Assembly: GCF_020982545.1 (NCBI RefSeq)
Contig: NZ_JAJKLK010000031.1
Location: forward strand, 124,001 to 188,000
Origin: Streptomyces sp. MNU76
Lineage (GTDB): Bacteria > Actinomycetota > Actinomycetes > Streptomycetales > Streptomycetaceae
Length of the DNA: 64,000 nt
Reading direction: 5' to 3'
The notes under the pieces are model-generated. The model did no database searches. It was not told where the DNA came from and saw only the letters and a list, made by a program, of their open reading frames with translations. Shown in pieces: positions 42,726-52,008 of this stretch (the stretch's first letter is position 1; every line of letters starts with the position of its first letter). Both the position numbers and the translations under genes were made by a program.

Positions 42726-45700
42726 CTAACGGCTCGGCGGGCGGAAGTGGTCGGCCCAGAAGGCGCTCATCTCCGCCACGCGTGGGGGGACGAGCGGATG
42801 CTTGGCGCACCGCGCCGCGAGGTCGTCGAGGCGGCGGGCGATACCGCGTCTGGCCACGTCCGGCCGGGAGACGGGCGCGGGCTGCTCGGGCAGTTCGAAG
42901 GAAGGTCCGGCGGTCATGCCCCGGCGCCCCGACGGCATGGTGACGAGCAGTTCCGCCAGCGGCCGCATCAGGCCCGTCATCATGTCGATCGCCCCGTTCA
43001 TCAGATCCGACCGCCGCAGACTGGCGTCCGGGCACTCGCCGAAGTGCTGGGCCATCAGCTGCAACGCCATGAAGTAGGCGCGATCGAACAGCTCCATGAC
43101 GGCGCGGGCGTCGGGGTCGGTGACCGTCTCCATCGCCGGGTTCCCGTGCCCGCGCGTGGGGTTCCGTACGACGGGGTAGGCCGGGTTCCAGCGTTCGCCT
43201 CCCGGCCGTCCGCCGATCGTCGGGGCGCCGCGCAGCAGGTCGGAGACGCGCAGGAACGCGTGGTAGTGGGACGTCTCCTCGGCGCGCGGGTCGAGGACGC
43301 CGCCCTCGCCCTGCTCGGTGATGACATCGATCGCGAACAGCGCGCTGGAGAGATCGTCGACTTCGAGCTGGTAGTCGGGGTGGCGCCGGTTGAGGGACTC
43401 GCGCAGGAAGAGATGGTGTTCGCCGCCTCCTCGGCCCCTGTCCACCAGGAAGAGGCCCGGGACGCTCTCCAGCCCTTCCCGGATGTCCGCGTACAGCTCG
43501 CTCAGCGAGGCGTACGGGTGCCGCTCGTCGTACGCGGCGGGGGGCGCCGGAGCGTCGCCGCGCCGTACCTCGTCGACGAGGTCCTCGGGCCGTTCGATCT
43601 GCACGAACCGCTCCACGCTGCCGGGCCCCAGGCGCTCCAGGGCGAAGTCCAGCGGGACGGCCAGCTGTTGGTTGACGGTGCCGAAGTCGATCCGGGGCGC
43701 GTGGAAGGGTTCGCCCACTGCCATGAGAATGTTGTTGACGAGGAGGAAGTGGATCATCTCCTCGCGGGCGATGGTCAGCAGCATGCTGCGGATGCCCTCG
43801 TCGAGGGTCTCCCCGCCGTCACCGCACGCGAGCCGCAGTTGCTCGGGCGTCCACAGGCCCCGGCGTACGTACTCCGCGCCGACGCCATGGGTGGGTACCG
43901 AGTAGGCGGCGTACAGGTACTGGAGCATGACGGCGAGTTCGATCGCGGCGGCGTCGCGCAGCACCTCGACGAGTCGAGCGCGTGTGGTGATCCTCCGGCC
44001 GCCGCGCGCGACGGCCGGCGTCGTCAGCAGTACCTCGTCGGGCTTCTGCTGGGCCCGCAGGAACGTCAGCAGGAGACGGGCCTTGGGTGCGGACAACTCC
44101 CGCGTGGGCGGCATGTAGTACGTCCTCGCCTTGTTGCGCGGGTCGCACATCTGCCAGATCAGCTTGGCGTACGTCTCCACCTTGCAGCGGTCCGCGAGGC
44201 TGAAGACCTCGGCCTTCATGAACGAGTGGACGTGCTCGTAGTAGGCGAAGACCTCCCGGTAGACCAGGTCGAAGGTGACCTCGTCCTCGCCGACACCGTC
44301 CAGCCGCCAGTCGTCGGGCAGCACCCGCACCGACAGGTGTCCGGCGCCGGGCCAGTAATCGAGCGTGTTGTCCTGGTCGTGGCCGAGGGCGGCGGAGCCC
44401 GGCGCGTCCGGGTCGCACGGCACGTCGTCCGGGCCGGTGGACAGCAGGACGCGGGCGGTACCGGCCGTCGCACCCCGCAGGGTCAGCCATCCCCGGCCGT
44501 CGTCGTCCGTGCTCAGGAGGCAACCGCTCGACCACGGCCCGTCGTCGTCCCGCCGTCCCGCGCGCGCCCGGACGATGTCCACGTCGGACGACCGGGCCTC
44601 CGGGGCGCTCGCGACCGGATCGCGGGGGAGCGCCCGGGGGTTGAAGAACTGCCGTACGCCGATCTCGTCGACGGCGGCCGGACGGCCCCGTACGAAGGAC
44701 CGCACGAGCACCTCGACGTCGTGCTCCGCGTCGGCCGTGTCCCGGGGGTGCTCCAGGATGAGGGAGGCGTCGTCGACCTGGACGTTGATCTCCTTCTCGC
44801 GCAGATGGACGACCGGGCCGTCGGGTCCGGTGCCCACCAGGCGCAGTGCCTCGTGGGCGGCCTCGTGCGCGGGCATCTCGACAGGCACGGTGACCAGCCC
44901 GCCGGCCAGGGCGTACGCGTCCCCGAGATAGGCCTGCCGGGGCAGGCGGGCGACCAGTCGATCGGTGTGCGCCGTACGCAGTTCGAGGTCACCGAGGTCG
45001 AGCGGTGCGGCCTCGGGTCGGCCGTCGCCCGCCGTCCGGTCGGACGTGGGCAGCGCCGTGATCATGTTGAACGTGGCGTGGTCGTCCGCCAGTCGCACGG
45101 TCAGGTTGTGCGGACCACGGTCGGTGCGGTTGTGCGGCCCTTGGCGGGGCGTCAACAGCCGTCCCGCCGGGTAGGTCCGGATCTCGTGCGGGAGCCAGGG
45201 GGCGATGGTTCCGCGCAGCCGCAGGCGGCTCGGGCGGTCGGGGGCCTCGGGGGTGGCCCGGTGGCTGAGCGCGAACTGTACGACGAGACCGCCGACCCCC
45301 TCTGTGGCCACCGTGTCCCGCAGCCGCCGTACCGCCGGTGAGGTATCGGTCTCGTCGAACCAGGTCAGTTCGTCGTCCTCGGACGCCACGAACTGGTGGA
45401 CCACGGACCGGCGCAGACGTTCGGCCAGCCAGTGCCCTTCGGCGTCCCCGAGGTCGCGCACATGACCGGGGTTGTGCCACCTCGGCGGTTGGAAGCCGTG
45501 GACGGTACCGGTCAGCATGTAGCCGACGTCGTGGGAACGCCCGTCGCGTCCGAACCCGAACTGTCCCACCATGAGGGTGGTGGTCCACTCGGAGGCCGGG
45601 TCGAGGTCGAAGACGCGGGCCCGGTTGACGGTGGTGGCGAGGTATTCGTTGTAGTGCCCCCACATGTCGACGCTCCGTCCCACCACGGGGTCGGCGGTGT

Positions 45701-46016
45701 CGAGTTCGCCCGCGCGGCACTCGACGCCGACGATCCGGGCGTCGACGGCGAAGTGTCCGTTGCCGGCGAAGTCCTCGCCCTTGGCCTCGGTGAAGGGCCC
45801 GTCGGGCGCCGGTCGGCCGGTCGTGTCGTAGCGGGGGCCGAGCCGGTCGAGGTGGTCGTGGTACTCGGCGGGCGGGCGGTGAGCCGGGAAGGGCCGGCCG
45901 TCGGCCGTGAGGGCCGTATTGGTGGCCAGGTCGACGAGGCCGCTGCGGGCGCCGGTGGGCAGGTGTGTGGTGGCCGTGCCGGCGAAGTGCAGCCGGGGCA
46001 GGTCGAAGACGCTCAC
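42726..46016 (-). CDS. staD: Chromopyrrolic acid synthase StaD (VioB/RebD-type)
   Basis: 1096 residues from GTG 46016, which overlaps the staO stop as GTGA. N-terminal half matches VioB/RebD-type polyketide-synthase-like sequence (VSVFDLPRLHFAGTATT onward). The C-terminal third holds a ferritin-like domain: AAIELAVMLQYLYAAYSV, TIAREEMIHFLLVNNILMAVG and ETSHYHAFLRVSDLL. RebD/StaD couple two molecules of the imine of indole-3-pyruvate to chromopyrrolic acid using iron. The length fits StaD and is longer than RebD. Strict translational coupling to StaO fits their direct hand-over of unstable imine. Confidence 0.93.
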   Translation of the reverse strand: MSVFDLPRLHFAGTATTHLPTGARSGLVDLATNTALTADGRPFPAHRPPAEYHDHLDRLGPRYDTTGRPAPDGPFTEAKGEDFAGNGHFAVDARIVGVECRAGELDTADPVVGRSVDMWGHYNEYLATTVNRARVFDLDPASEWTTTLMVGQFGFGRDGRSHDVGYMLTGTVHGFQPPRWHNPGHVRDLGDAEGHWLAERLRRSVVHQFVASEDDELTWFDETDTSPAVRRLRDTVATEGVGGLVVQFALSHRATPEAPDRPSRLRLRGTIAPWLPHEIRTYPAGRLLTPRQGPHNRTDRGPHNLTVRLADDHATFNMITALPTSDRTAGDGRPEAAPLDLGDLELRTAHTDRLVARLPRQAYLGDAYALAGGLVTVPVEMPAHEAAHEALRLVGTGPDGPVVHLREKEINVQVDDASLILEHPRDTADAEHDVEVLVRSFVRGRPAAVDEIGVRQFFNPRALPRDPVASAPEARSSDVDIVRARAGRRDDDGPWSSGCLLSTDDDGRGWLTLRGATAGTARVLLSTGPDDVPCDPDAPGSAALGHDQDNTLDYWPGAGHLSVRVLPDDWRLDGVGEDEVTFDLVYREVFAYYEHVHSFMKAEVFSLADRCKVETYAKLIWQMCDPRNKARTYYMPPTRELSAPKARLLLTFLRAQQKPDEVLLTTPAVARGGRRITTRARLVEVLRDAAAIELAVMLQYLYAAYSVPTHGVGAEYVRRGLWTPEQLRLACGDGGETLDEGIRSMLLTIAREEMIHFLLVNNILMAVGEPFHAPRIDFGTVNQQLAVPLDFALERLGPGSVERFVQIERPEDLVDEVRRGDAPAPPAAYDERHPYASLSELYADIREGLESVPGLFLVDRGRGGGEHHLFLRESLNRRHPDYQLEVDDLSSALFAIDVITEQGEGGVLDPRAEETSHYHAFLRVSDLLRGAPTIGGRPGGERWNPAYPVVRNPTRGHGNPAMETVTDPDARAVMELFDRAYFMALQLMAQHFGECPDASLRRSDLMNGAIDMMTGLMRPLAELLVTMPSGRRGMTAGPSFELPEQPAPVSRPDVARRGIARRLDDLAARCAKHPLVPPRVAEMSAFWADHFRPPSR

Positions 46017-47527
46017 GCCGACCGCTCCGAGCGGCTGAGGCGGGAGGCGGCGAAGACGCGGCTGGCGCGCGGCTCGTACCACTCGATCTCGTGCGCGGCG
46101 TCGATCGCGGACTCGATGGCACCCTCGATCCAGGCCGGCTTGGACGAGCAGTGCTCGCCGGCGAAGAACAGGCCCTTCTGCGGTCGTGCGCACTCACGGC
46201 GCTCGGCCTCGCGGAGGGCGGCTTCCTGGCCCCAGCGGACGGTGGCGGCGCCCCGGGACCATCGGTGGGCGCCCCAGGCCCGGCCCGCGACCGCGAGGAC
46301 CATGCCGGGCCTGAGCAACTCGGGATGCATCACGCTGAGTTCCTTGGTGACGAGGGCGTCGCGCTCGGCCTCGTCCATCCGGGCCAGGGCCTCGGCGTCC
46401 GGGCCGATGGTGTAGCTGGCGAGGAGGACCGCGCCGAGGGCGGGGTCGCCCTCGGCGGGCGGGTAGTAGGTCTGCCGGACATGGCCGCCGGTGAAGGAGG
46501 CGCCCCCGCTGATGCCGTCCTTCTCCCAGAAGGGCTCTCGGCAGTGGAAGGCGATCTTCGTCGCCGGCCAGTACTTGGTCTGGTGGACGATGTCGATCTT
46601 GTCCTGGTCGAAGCCGGTGAGCCGCAACGTCCTCAGGACGGTGAACGGGATGGTGCACACCACGTAGTCGCACGTTCTGGTGACCGTCCTCAGGCCCTGT
46701 CGGACGGTCAGGGTCACGGTGTCGTCGTGTACGTCGATGCCGGTGACCTCCTGGCCCAGGGAGATCTTCCCCCGGATACGGGAGGCGAGTCGGCGGGGCA
46801 GTTCGTCCATGCCGTCCTTGAGCCGCACGATGCTGGAGCTGGTCTCGTCCAGCACGTCGTCGAGGAAGCGTTCGAGCCGGGGCGGGCAGGACGCCCGTAC
46901 ACGGGGATGATCGGCGAACAGGGCGTGCAGATCGATCCTGTTGCGGGCGGTGCCACAGCGATAGGGCGTCAGATCGATGTGGTCCACGAGATTCAGCAGT
47001 TCCACACCGATGTCGTTGTGCAGTCCGTCGTAGAACTGGCGTGGGGCGATGGCCCGGATACTGGCATCCAGCCAGGCACCGAACAACAGGGTGTCCTGGC
47101 GGTGGTGCGCGCTCGGCAGTCCGGTGGCGAATTCGTCGACCAGCGTGTCGTGTGCCTCGCGCACCCGGAGGTATCCGGCGGAACTCGGCAGGTAGGCGGC
47201 GTCGTCGGAGAACAGCGTCCGGAATTCCCGTACCTGGTTCTGCAGCCCGAGTTCGGCGATGTAGTGCATGGTCAGCCGGTGTCCGGCGGGGATACGCATG
47301 GCCCCCATCTCGGCGAACGGGCCGGGCTCACCGGCACCGGAGAAGCGGTGGGTGTGAATGCGGCCGCCTATCTCATCACTGCCTTCGAGGATCTGCACGT
47401 GATGTCCGAGGCGTTCCAGTTCATAGGCCGTCACCAGGCCGGCGATACCGGCGCCGATGACGGTGACCTGCTTCGGTCCGCCGACGGCGTCGTCCGGCCC
47501 GTCACTGTCCTGCAAGGGTGCCGTCAC
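46013..47527 (-). CDS. staO: L-tryptophan oxidase StaO
   Basis: 504 residues from GTG 47527 with a perfect GGAGGAAA RBS; the frame is open to 47635 but that part has no RBS. Flavin amine oxidase: VTVIGAGIAGLVTAYELERLG (near 20-40), EGSDEIGGRIHTHRF, GAMRIPAGH and a C-terminal FAD motif GLFFAGEHCSSKPAWIEGAIESAIDAA. RebO/StaO/VioA oxidise L-tryptophan to the imine of indole-3-pyruvate, the first step of the pathway. First gene of the minus block, divergent from staG across a 361-bp gap. Confidence 0.93.
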   Translation of the reverse strand: MTAPLQDSDGPDDAVGGPKQVTVIGAGIAGLVTAYELERLGHHVQILEGSDEIGGRIHTHRFSGAGEPGPFAEMGAMRIPAGHRLTMHYIAELGLQNQVREFRTLFSDDAAYLPSSAGYLRVREAHDTLVDEFATGLPSAHHRQDTLLFGAWLDASIRAIAPRQFYDGLHNDIGVELLNLVDHIDLTPYRCGTARNRIDLHALFADHPRVRASCPPRLERFLDDVLDETSSSIVRLKDGMDELPRRLASRIRGKISLGQEVTGIDVHDDTVTLTVRQGLRTVTRTCDYVVCTIPFTVLRTLRLTGFDQDKIDIVHQTKYWPATKIAFHCREPFWEKDGISGGASFTGGHVRQTYYPPAEGDPALGAVLLASYTIGPDAEALARMDEAERDALVTKELSVMHPELLRPGMVLAVAGRAWGAHRWSRGAATVRWGQEAALREAERRECARPQKGLFFAGEHCSSKPAWIEGAIESAIDAAHEIEWYEPRASRVFAASRLSRSERSA

Positions 47528-47888
47528 AGGTTTCCTCCAGTAGGCGAAGTCCGAGGCCGGGGCATGTCCTGGATGAACGCGGGGCCTTTCCTCATCCCGG
47601 GAAAGGGCGATGCGGGGAATGTGCTCCGGAGGCAATCCTTCGTCGTGCCCCTGCGCGTTCGCATCCCCCGGCGGACCTGCGCACGCATGGTTCGACGGGC
47701 CGTCGGCCCACGTGGTCGGCGCGGCAGGGCGGTGTCACCCTGCGCGAGTACGTGGGGTTTTGCCGTCGCCGCCGTTCCAGCCGCCGGGCGAGGCGATGCT
47801 GGCGTGCGTGTCAGGTCGACCCGGGCCCGCTGGGGCATCGGGCCGACCGGCGCGATCGGTGATCACGAGACCCCTCGCGGAGGCGACG
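47528..47888. promoter_or_regulatory. Bidirectional promoter region staO / staG (361 bp)
   Basis: Drives the two main blocks of the cluster in opposite directions. Two palindromes stand out: GGGCC-GTC-GGCCC near 47699-47711 and GCAGGG-CGGTGTCA-CCCTGC near 47722-47741, either of which could be an operator for StaR. No convincing -35/-10 pair was found by eye. No credible gene is seen. Confidence 0.55.
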
Positions 47889-49199
47889 TTGACGCGTGTT
47901 TTGATCGCTACCACCCCGGCACCGGGGCACGTCGTGAGCATGCTGGAGGTCGCATGCGAACTGGCCCGGCGCGGCCACGAGGTGCGGTGGTACACCGGAC
48001 GGGCCTTCCAACAGCAGGTGGAGCGGGCCGGGGCGCACTTCGAACCCATGAGCCCCGAGCTCGACTTCAGCGGCAGAAGCCGCGAGGAGGCGTTCCCCGA
48101 GCACGCGGGGCTGAGCGGACCGGCGAACTTCAAGATCGGCGTCCGGGACATCTTCTACCGGACCGCGCCCCGCCAGATGGACGACCTGTCGAAGGTCCTC
48201 GAACGGTTCCCGGCCGACTGCATCCTCGCCGACGACATGTGCTACGGCGCCTGCTTCGTCGGCGAACGCACCGGTATCCCCGTGGCGTGGCTGGCCAACT
48301 CCGTCTACATCCTGGGCAGTCGGGACACCGCACCCCTGGGCCGGGGGCTCGGCCCCAGTTCGTCACCGCTGGGCCGGGTGCGCAACGCGCTGCTCCGGTT
48401 CGTCTCCGACCACGTGGTGATGCGGGACATGCGCCAGGAGGCGGACCGTGTCCGGGCCCTGGTCGGCCTGGATCGGCTGCGCTCCTCCGCCATGGAGAAC
48501 ATAGCCCGCCCGCCGGCCCTCTATCTGCTGGGTACCGTGCCGTCCTTCGAGTTTCCCCGCAGCGATCTGCTCCCCGGCACCCACTTCGTGGGCCCTCTCC
48601 TCGGACTGCCCCCGAAGCACTTCGACCCGCCCGCCTGGTGGGAGGACCTGGATGGCGACCGCCCGGTGGTGCTGATGACCCAGGGCACCACCGCCAACGA
48701 CGTCGACGGGCTGCTCCGCCCGGCCGTACGGGCCCTGGCCGACCAGGAGGTCCTGGTCGTGGTCACCACCGGCAGCGACCTGGACGTCGAACGGCTCCGG
48801 CCGCTGCCGGCGAACGTGCGGCTGGAGCGGTTCATCCCCTACCACCATCTGCTGCCGCGGGTGGACGCCATGGTGACCAACGGCGGCTACAACGGCGTCA
48901 ACGCGGCCCTCGCCCAAGGAGTCCCCCTGGTCGTCGTACCGGGGTCGGAGGAGAAGCCCGATGTGGCGGCGCGGGTGAAGTGGGCCGGTGCCGGTGTCGT
49001 CCTCGAACGGCGGCCCGTGTCCGAGGCCGACCTGCGTGACGCGGTGACCACCGTGCTGCACGACGGGAGCCACCGACGGCGGGCACGAGCACTGGCCGAG
49101 GAGCACCGGAGCGTCGACGCACCCCGACGAGCCGCCGATCTCATCGAGTCCATGGCCGATTCCCAAGGCCAGATCCCCACCGGAGGTATCACCCGTTGA
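47889..49199 (+). CDS. staG: N-glycosyltransferase StaG
   Basis: 436 residues from TTG 47889 with GGAGG 5 bases upstream. GT-B fold, MGT/GT1 type: N-terminal RVLIATTPAPGHVVSMLEVACELARRGHEV and C-terminal nucleotide-sugar region MVTNGGYNGVNAALAQGVPLVVVPGSEEKPDVAARV. It joins the TDP-sugar to one indole nitrogen of the aglycone K252c. A GTG at 47859 is an alternative start. The stop overlaps the TTG start of staN (TTGA), so StaG and StaN are made together. Confidence 0.92.
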   Translation: MTRVLIATTPAPGHVVSMLEVACELARRGHEVRWYTGRAFQQQVERAGAHFEPMSPELDFSGRSREEAFPEHAGLSGPANFKIGVRDIFYRTAPRQMDDLSKVLERFPADCILADDMCYGACFVGERTGIPVAWLANSVYILGSRDTAPLGRGLGPSSSPLGRVRNALLRFVSDHVVMRDMRQEADRVRALVGLDRLRSSAMENIARPPALYLLGTVPSFEFPRSDLLPGTHFVGPLLGLPPKHFDPPAWWEDLDGDRPVVLMTQGTTANDVDGLLRPAVRALADQEVLVVVTTGSDLDVERLRPLPANVRLERFIPYHHLLPRVDAMVTNGGYNGVNAALAQGVPLVVVPGSEEKPDVAARVKWAGAGVVLERRPVSEADLRDAVTTVLHDGSHRRRARALAEEHRSVDAPRRAADLIESMADSQGQIPTGGITR

Positions 49200-50458
49200 A
49201 CGCCCATACGAAGACGACCGACTCGACGGAACAGGCTGATCCGACCGATCCGACCGGCTTGTCGGAAGCCCCTCTGACCGACATGCCCGTGGATCCGGGT
49301 CCGTTCGACTGCATGCCGGAGCTGCTGGCCGCCGCGCGGGTGGCGCCGGTCGTGCGCATCCCCTACCTGGAGGAGCACGCCTGGGTGGTGTGCGACCCGG
49401 AGTTGGTGCGGACCGCGCTCACCCATCCCAAGATGGCCAAGGACATCACGTTGGTCCCCCAGTTCATGCGCAAGCCGGGCCTGATGGTGGGGTCGCAGCC
49501 GCCCCCGGAGTACGCCCGGGCCATGATCATGAGCGATGGCGAGGACCACGCCCGCATCCGGCGGGTGCACCAGCCGGTGCTGAGCCCGCGCAACACGGAA
49601 CGGTGGGGCGAGCGGGTCGGTGTCAAGGTGGGCGGCTTCCTGGACGAGCTGGAGCAGTCGCGTTCCTCGGACTCCGCCGAGGTCGACGTGGTCACCGACT
49701 ACACCCACCGAGTGCCGTTGGCCTTCATCTCCGAGATGCTCGGGCTGCCCCTGGAGGCCGAGCGGCGGCTGCGCAGCATCACCGACGTCATGCTGTACTC
49801 CTCCGACTACCCGGCCCGTCAGGAGGCGGTCGGCGCGCTGTTCGGGGCCGTGGAGAGCTGGGTGCAGAACCCCGCCCCGCTACGGGACGGCGTCATCACG
49901 GGCTTCCTCGCGGCCGCCGACGGGCCGGACAAGGTCACCGAGGGCGAGGTGATCGTCTGGACCGTCGGCATGATCATCACCGGATACGAGACGACGGGCA
50001 GCCTGATCTCCGCATCGCTGTACGAGGCGTTGCGGCGACCGCCCGAGGAGCGGCCGGGGAACGACGAGGAGATCAAGAGCTGGATCGAGGAGGCCCTGCG
50101 GGTGCACCCTCCGTTCCCGCATCCCACCTGGCGCTTCCCCACCGAGGACATCGAACTCGGCGGATATCTGATCCCGAAGGGTGCCCCCGTGCAGGTCAGC
50201 ATCGCGGCGGCGAACCGGAAGCCGGGTGAGGGCGCCGACAGCTTCGAGGCGGCCCGGGGCGGCCACGGCCATCTCAGCTTCGGCCTCGGTACGCACTACT
50301 GCATCGGTGCCTCCCTGGTCCGGCTGGAGGCGCAGATCGCGGTACGGGAGTTCCTGCGCCGGTTCCCGAAGGCCCGGCTGAGCACCGGTTCCTCCGTCGA
50401 GTGGGAGTCGGAGTGGATGATCCGTCGACTGAGCGCCCTGCCCGCCGTGCTGAACTGA
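49196..50458 (+). CDS. staN: Cytochrome P450 StaN, second C-N bond
   Basis: 420 residues, TTG 49196 with CGGAGG 9 bases upstream. I-helix IITGYETTGSLISASL (near 262-277; acid-alcohol pair E-T-T kept) and the heme loop FGLGTHYCIGASLVR with Cys near 367. StaN makes the second bond between the sugar C5' and the other indole nitrogen, giving the doubly linked sugar that marks staurosporine and is absent from rebeccamycin. A perfect 14-bp hairpin follows the stop. Confidence 0.92.
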   Translation: MNAHTKTTDSTEQADPTDPTGLSEAPLTDMPVDPGPFDCMPELLAAARVAPVVRIPYLEEHAWVVCDPELVRTALTHPKMAKDITLVPQFMRKPGLMVGSQPPPEYARAMIMSDGEDHARIRRVHQPVLSPRNTERWGERVGVKVGGFLDELEQSRSSDSAEVDVVTDYTHRVPLAFISEMLGLPLEAERRLRSITDVMLYSSDYPARQEAVGALFGAVESWVQNPAPLRDGVITGFLAAADGPDKVTEGEVIVWTVGMIITGYETTGSLISASLYEALRRPPEERPGNDEEIKSWIEEALRVHPPFPHPTWRFPTEDIELGGYLIPKGAPVQVSIAAANRKPGEGADSFEAARGGHGHLSFGLGTHYCIGASLVRLEAQIAVREFLRRFPKARLSTGSSVEWESEWMIRRLSALPAVLN

Positions 50459-50943
50459 CGGCCACGGCCGTACACCGACGTGCCCTGCCCCTCACCGTCG
50501 AGGGGCAGGGCACGTTCGTGTGCGACGGGGCGGAACGGAGGGGGGCGCGGTCGGCACCGGAGTGGGCAGTCGGAGGCGATCGCGGGCGCACCGGCGTACC
50601 AGGTGGTGACACGCCGTCTCCCGCGCGCTGTTGCCGCCTCCGCGAGCGCCTCCGTCCCCTGGGGAAGCGCCAGGATGCCACTCGGGCGGGCGGGAGGGGC
50701 GAGTCGGTCCTGAGTCCACGTGGTCGCGTGGGCTGCGGGTGCGGCGTTGCGCGGGAACGTCGCCCCGGCACCGGCAAACCCACCCGTGGAGGCCGCCTCC
50801 GGGGGATGTGCGGCTCTCCGGCGTTCACCAGCATGGATCACGTATCCGGTCCTTCCACGGACAGTTGGGGAGATGATGGCTCCTAGCTTTGAGGCCGAAC
50901 CGCAGGGACATCCCTGTGCGGCGGACGTACTGCGGAGGCGTCG
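50459..50943. promoter_or_regulatory. 485-bp gap before staA: terminator plus staAB promoter region
   Basis: After the terminator, the gap has no gene I can support; short frames lack RBS and family sequence. Near its end a TAGCTT hexamer (50884-50889) could be a -10 for staA. It is followed by a near-palindrome CCGCAGGGA-CA-TCCCTGTGCGG (50900-50921), which lies in the leader or at the start site and could bind a regulator. Confidence 0.45.
50480..50513 (+). terminator. Hairpin terminator after staN
   Basis: GTGCCCTGCCCCTC (50480-50493), loop ACCGTC, perfect 14-bp complement at 50500-50513. It separates staG-staN from staA-staB as transcription units. Confidence 0.75.
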
Positions 50944-52008
50944 ATGAAGGCGCTCGTGCTCGCCGGCGGCTCCGGCTCCCGGCTGCGGCCGATCACGCAC
51001 ACCTCGGCGAAACAACTCGTGCCCGTCGCCAACAAGCCGGTGCTGTTCTACGGACTTGAGTCGATCGCCGAGGCGGGCATCCGGGAGGTCGGCATCGTGG
51101 TCGGCGACACGGCAGCCGAGATCGAGGCCGCGGTCGGCGACGGTTCCCGGTTCGGCTTGGACGTCACCTACCTGCCTCAGGAGGCACCGCTGGGTCTCGC
51201 CCACGCCGTGGCGATCGCGCGGGACTATCTCGGCGACGACGACTTCGTGATGTACCTCGGTGACAACTTCGTCGTCGGCGGTATCGGCGCTCTCCTGGAC
51301 CGTTTTCGGGTGAGCCGACCGGACGCCCAGATCCTGCTGACCCGGGTGTCGGACCCGCGCGCGTTCGGCGTGGTCGAACTGGATGCCGACGGCCGGGTGA
51401 TCGGTCTGGAGGAGAAGCCGGAGCACCCCAGGAGCGATCTCGCGCTGGTCGGCGTCTACATGTTCAGCGCCCGCGTCCACGACGCCGTCAGCGGCCTCAA
51501 ACCCTCCTGGCGGGGCGAGCTGGAGATCACCGATGCCATCCAGGAACTGATCGACTCGGACTGCAGGGTGGAGTCGACCCTCGTGTCCGGTTACTGGAAG
51601 GACACCGGCAACGTCGCCGACATGCTGGAGGTCAATCGCCTCGTCCTGGACGGTGTCGAGGCCGACTGCTCGGGAGTGGTCGACTCCAGCGAACTGGTCG
51701 GTCGGGTGGTGATCGAGGAGGGCGCGACCGTCACCGGTTCCCGCATCGTCGGCCCGGTGGTGGTGGCCGCCGGATCCCGCATCCAGGACTCCTACATCGG
51801 CCCGTTCACCTCGATCGACAGCGGCTGCTCGGTCATCGACAGCGAGGTCGAGTACTCGATCGTGCTGCGCGGGGCGTCCATCGTCGGCGTGCGCCGCGTC
51901 GAACGCTCTCTCATCGGACGCGAGGTCGAGGTGACGTCGACGCCCCGCATCCTGCGCTCCCATCGTCTCGTCCTCGGCGACCACAGCAAGGTGCAGGTGA
52001 CCTCATGA
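50944..52008 (+). CDS. staA: Glucose-1-phosphate thymidylyltransferase StaA
   Basis: 354 residues, ATG 50944 with GGAGG upstream. Long-form RmlA/StrD-type nucleotidyltransferase: GGSGSRLRPITHTSAKQLVPVANKP (near 8-32), LGDNFVVGG, EKPEHPRSDLALVGVYMF and SGYWKDTGNVADMLE; the C-terminal 100 residues form left-handed beta-helix repeats (VVIEEGATVTGSRIVGPVVV), as in the StrD group. It activates glucose-1-phosphate to TDP-glucose for the sugar branch. The stop overlaps the staB start (ATGA). Confidence 0.93.
   Translation: MKALVLAGGSGSRLRPITHTSAKQLVPVANKPVLFYGLESIAEAGIREVGIVVGDTAAEIEAAVGDGSRFGLDVTYLPQEAPLGLAHAVAIARDYLGDDDFVMYLGDNFVVGGIGALLDRFRVSRPDAQILLTRVSDPRAFGVVELDADGRVIGLEEKPEHPRSDLALVGVYMFSARVHDAVSGLKPSWRGELEITDAIQELIDSDCRVESTLVSGYWKDTGNVADMLEVNRLVLDGVEADCSGVVDSSELVGRVVIEEGATVTGSRIVGPVVVAAGSRIQDSYIGPFTSIDSGCSVIDSEVEYSIVLRGASIVGVRRVERSLIGREVEVTSTPRILRSHRLVLGDHSKVQVTS

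Noticed and set aside
41424..45341. A 1305-codon plus-strand frame across staP, staD and staMA
   Set aside because: Antisense shadow of GC-rich genes: no RBS, no family sequence, while the opposite strand encodes clear P450 and VioB-type proteins.
50401..50886. A 161-codon frame between staN and staA
   Set aside because: Starts inside the staN end, crosses the terminator hairpin, and is Arg/Gly-rich without family sequence.
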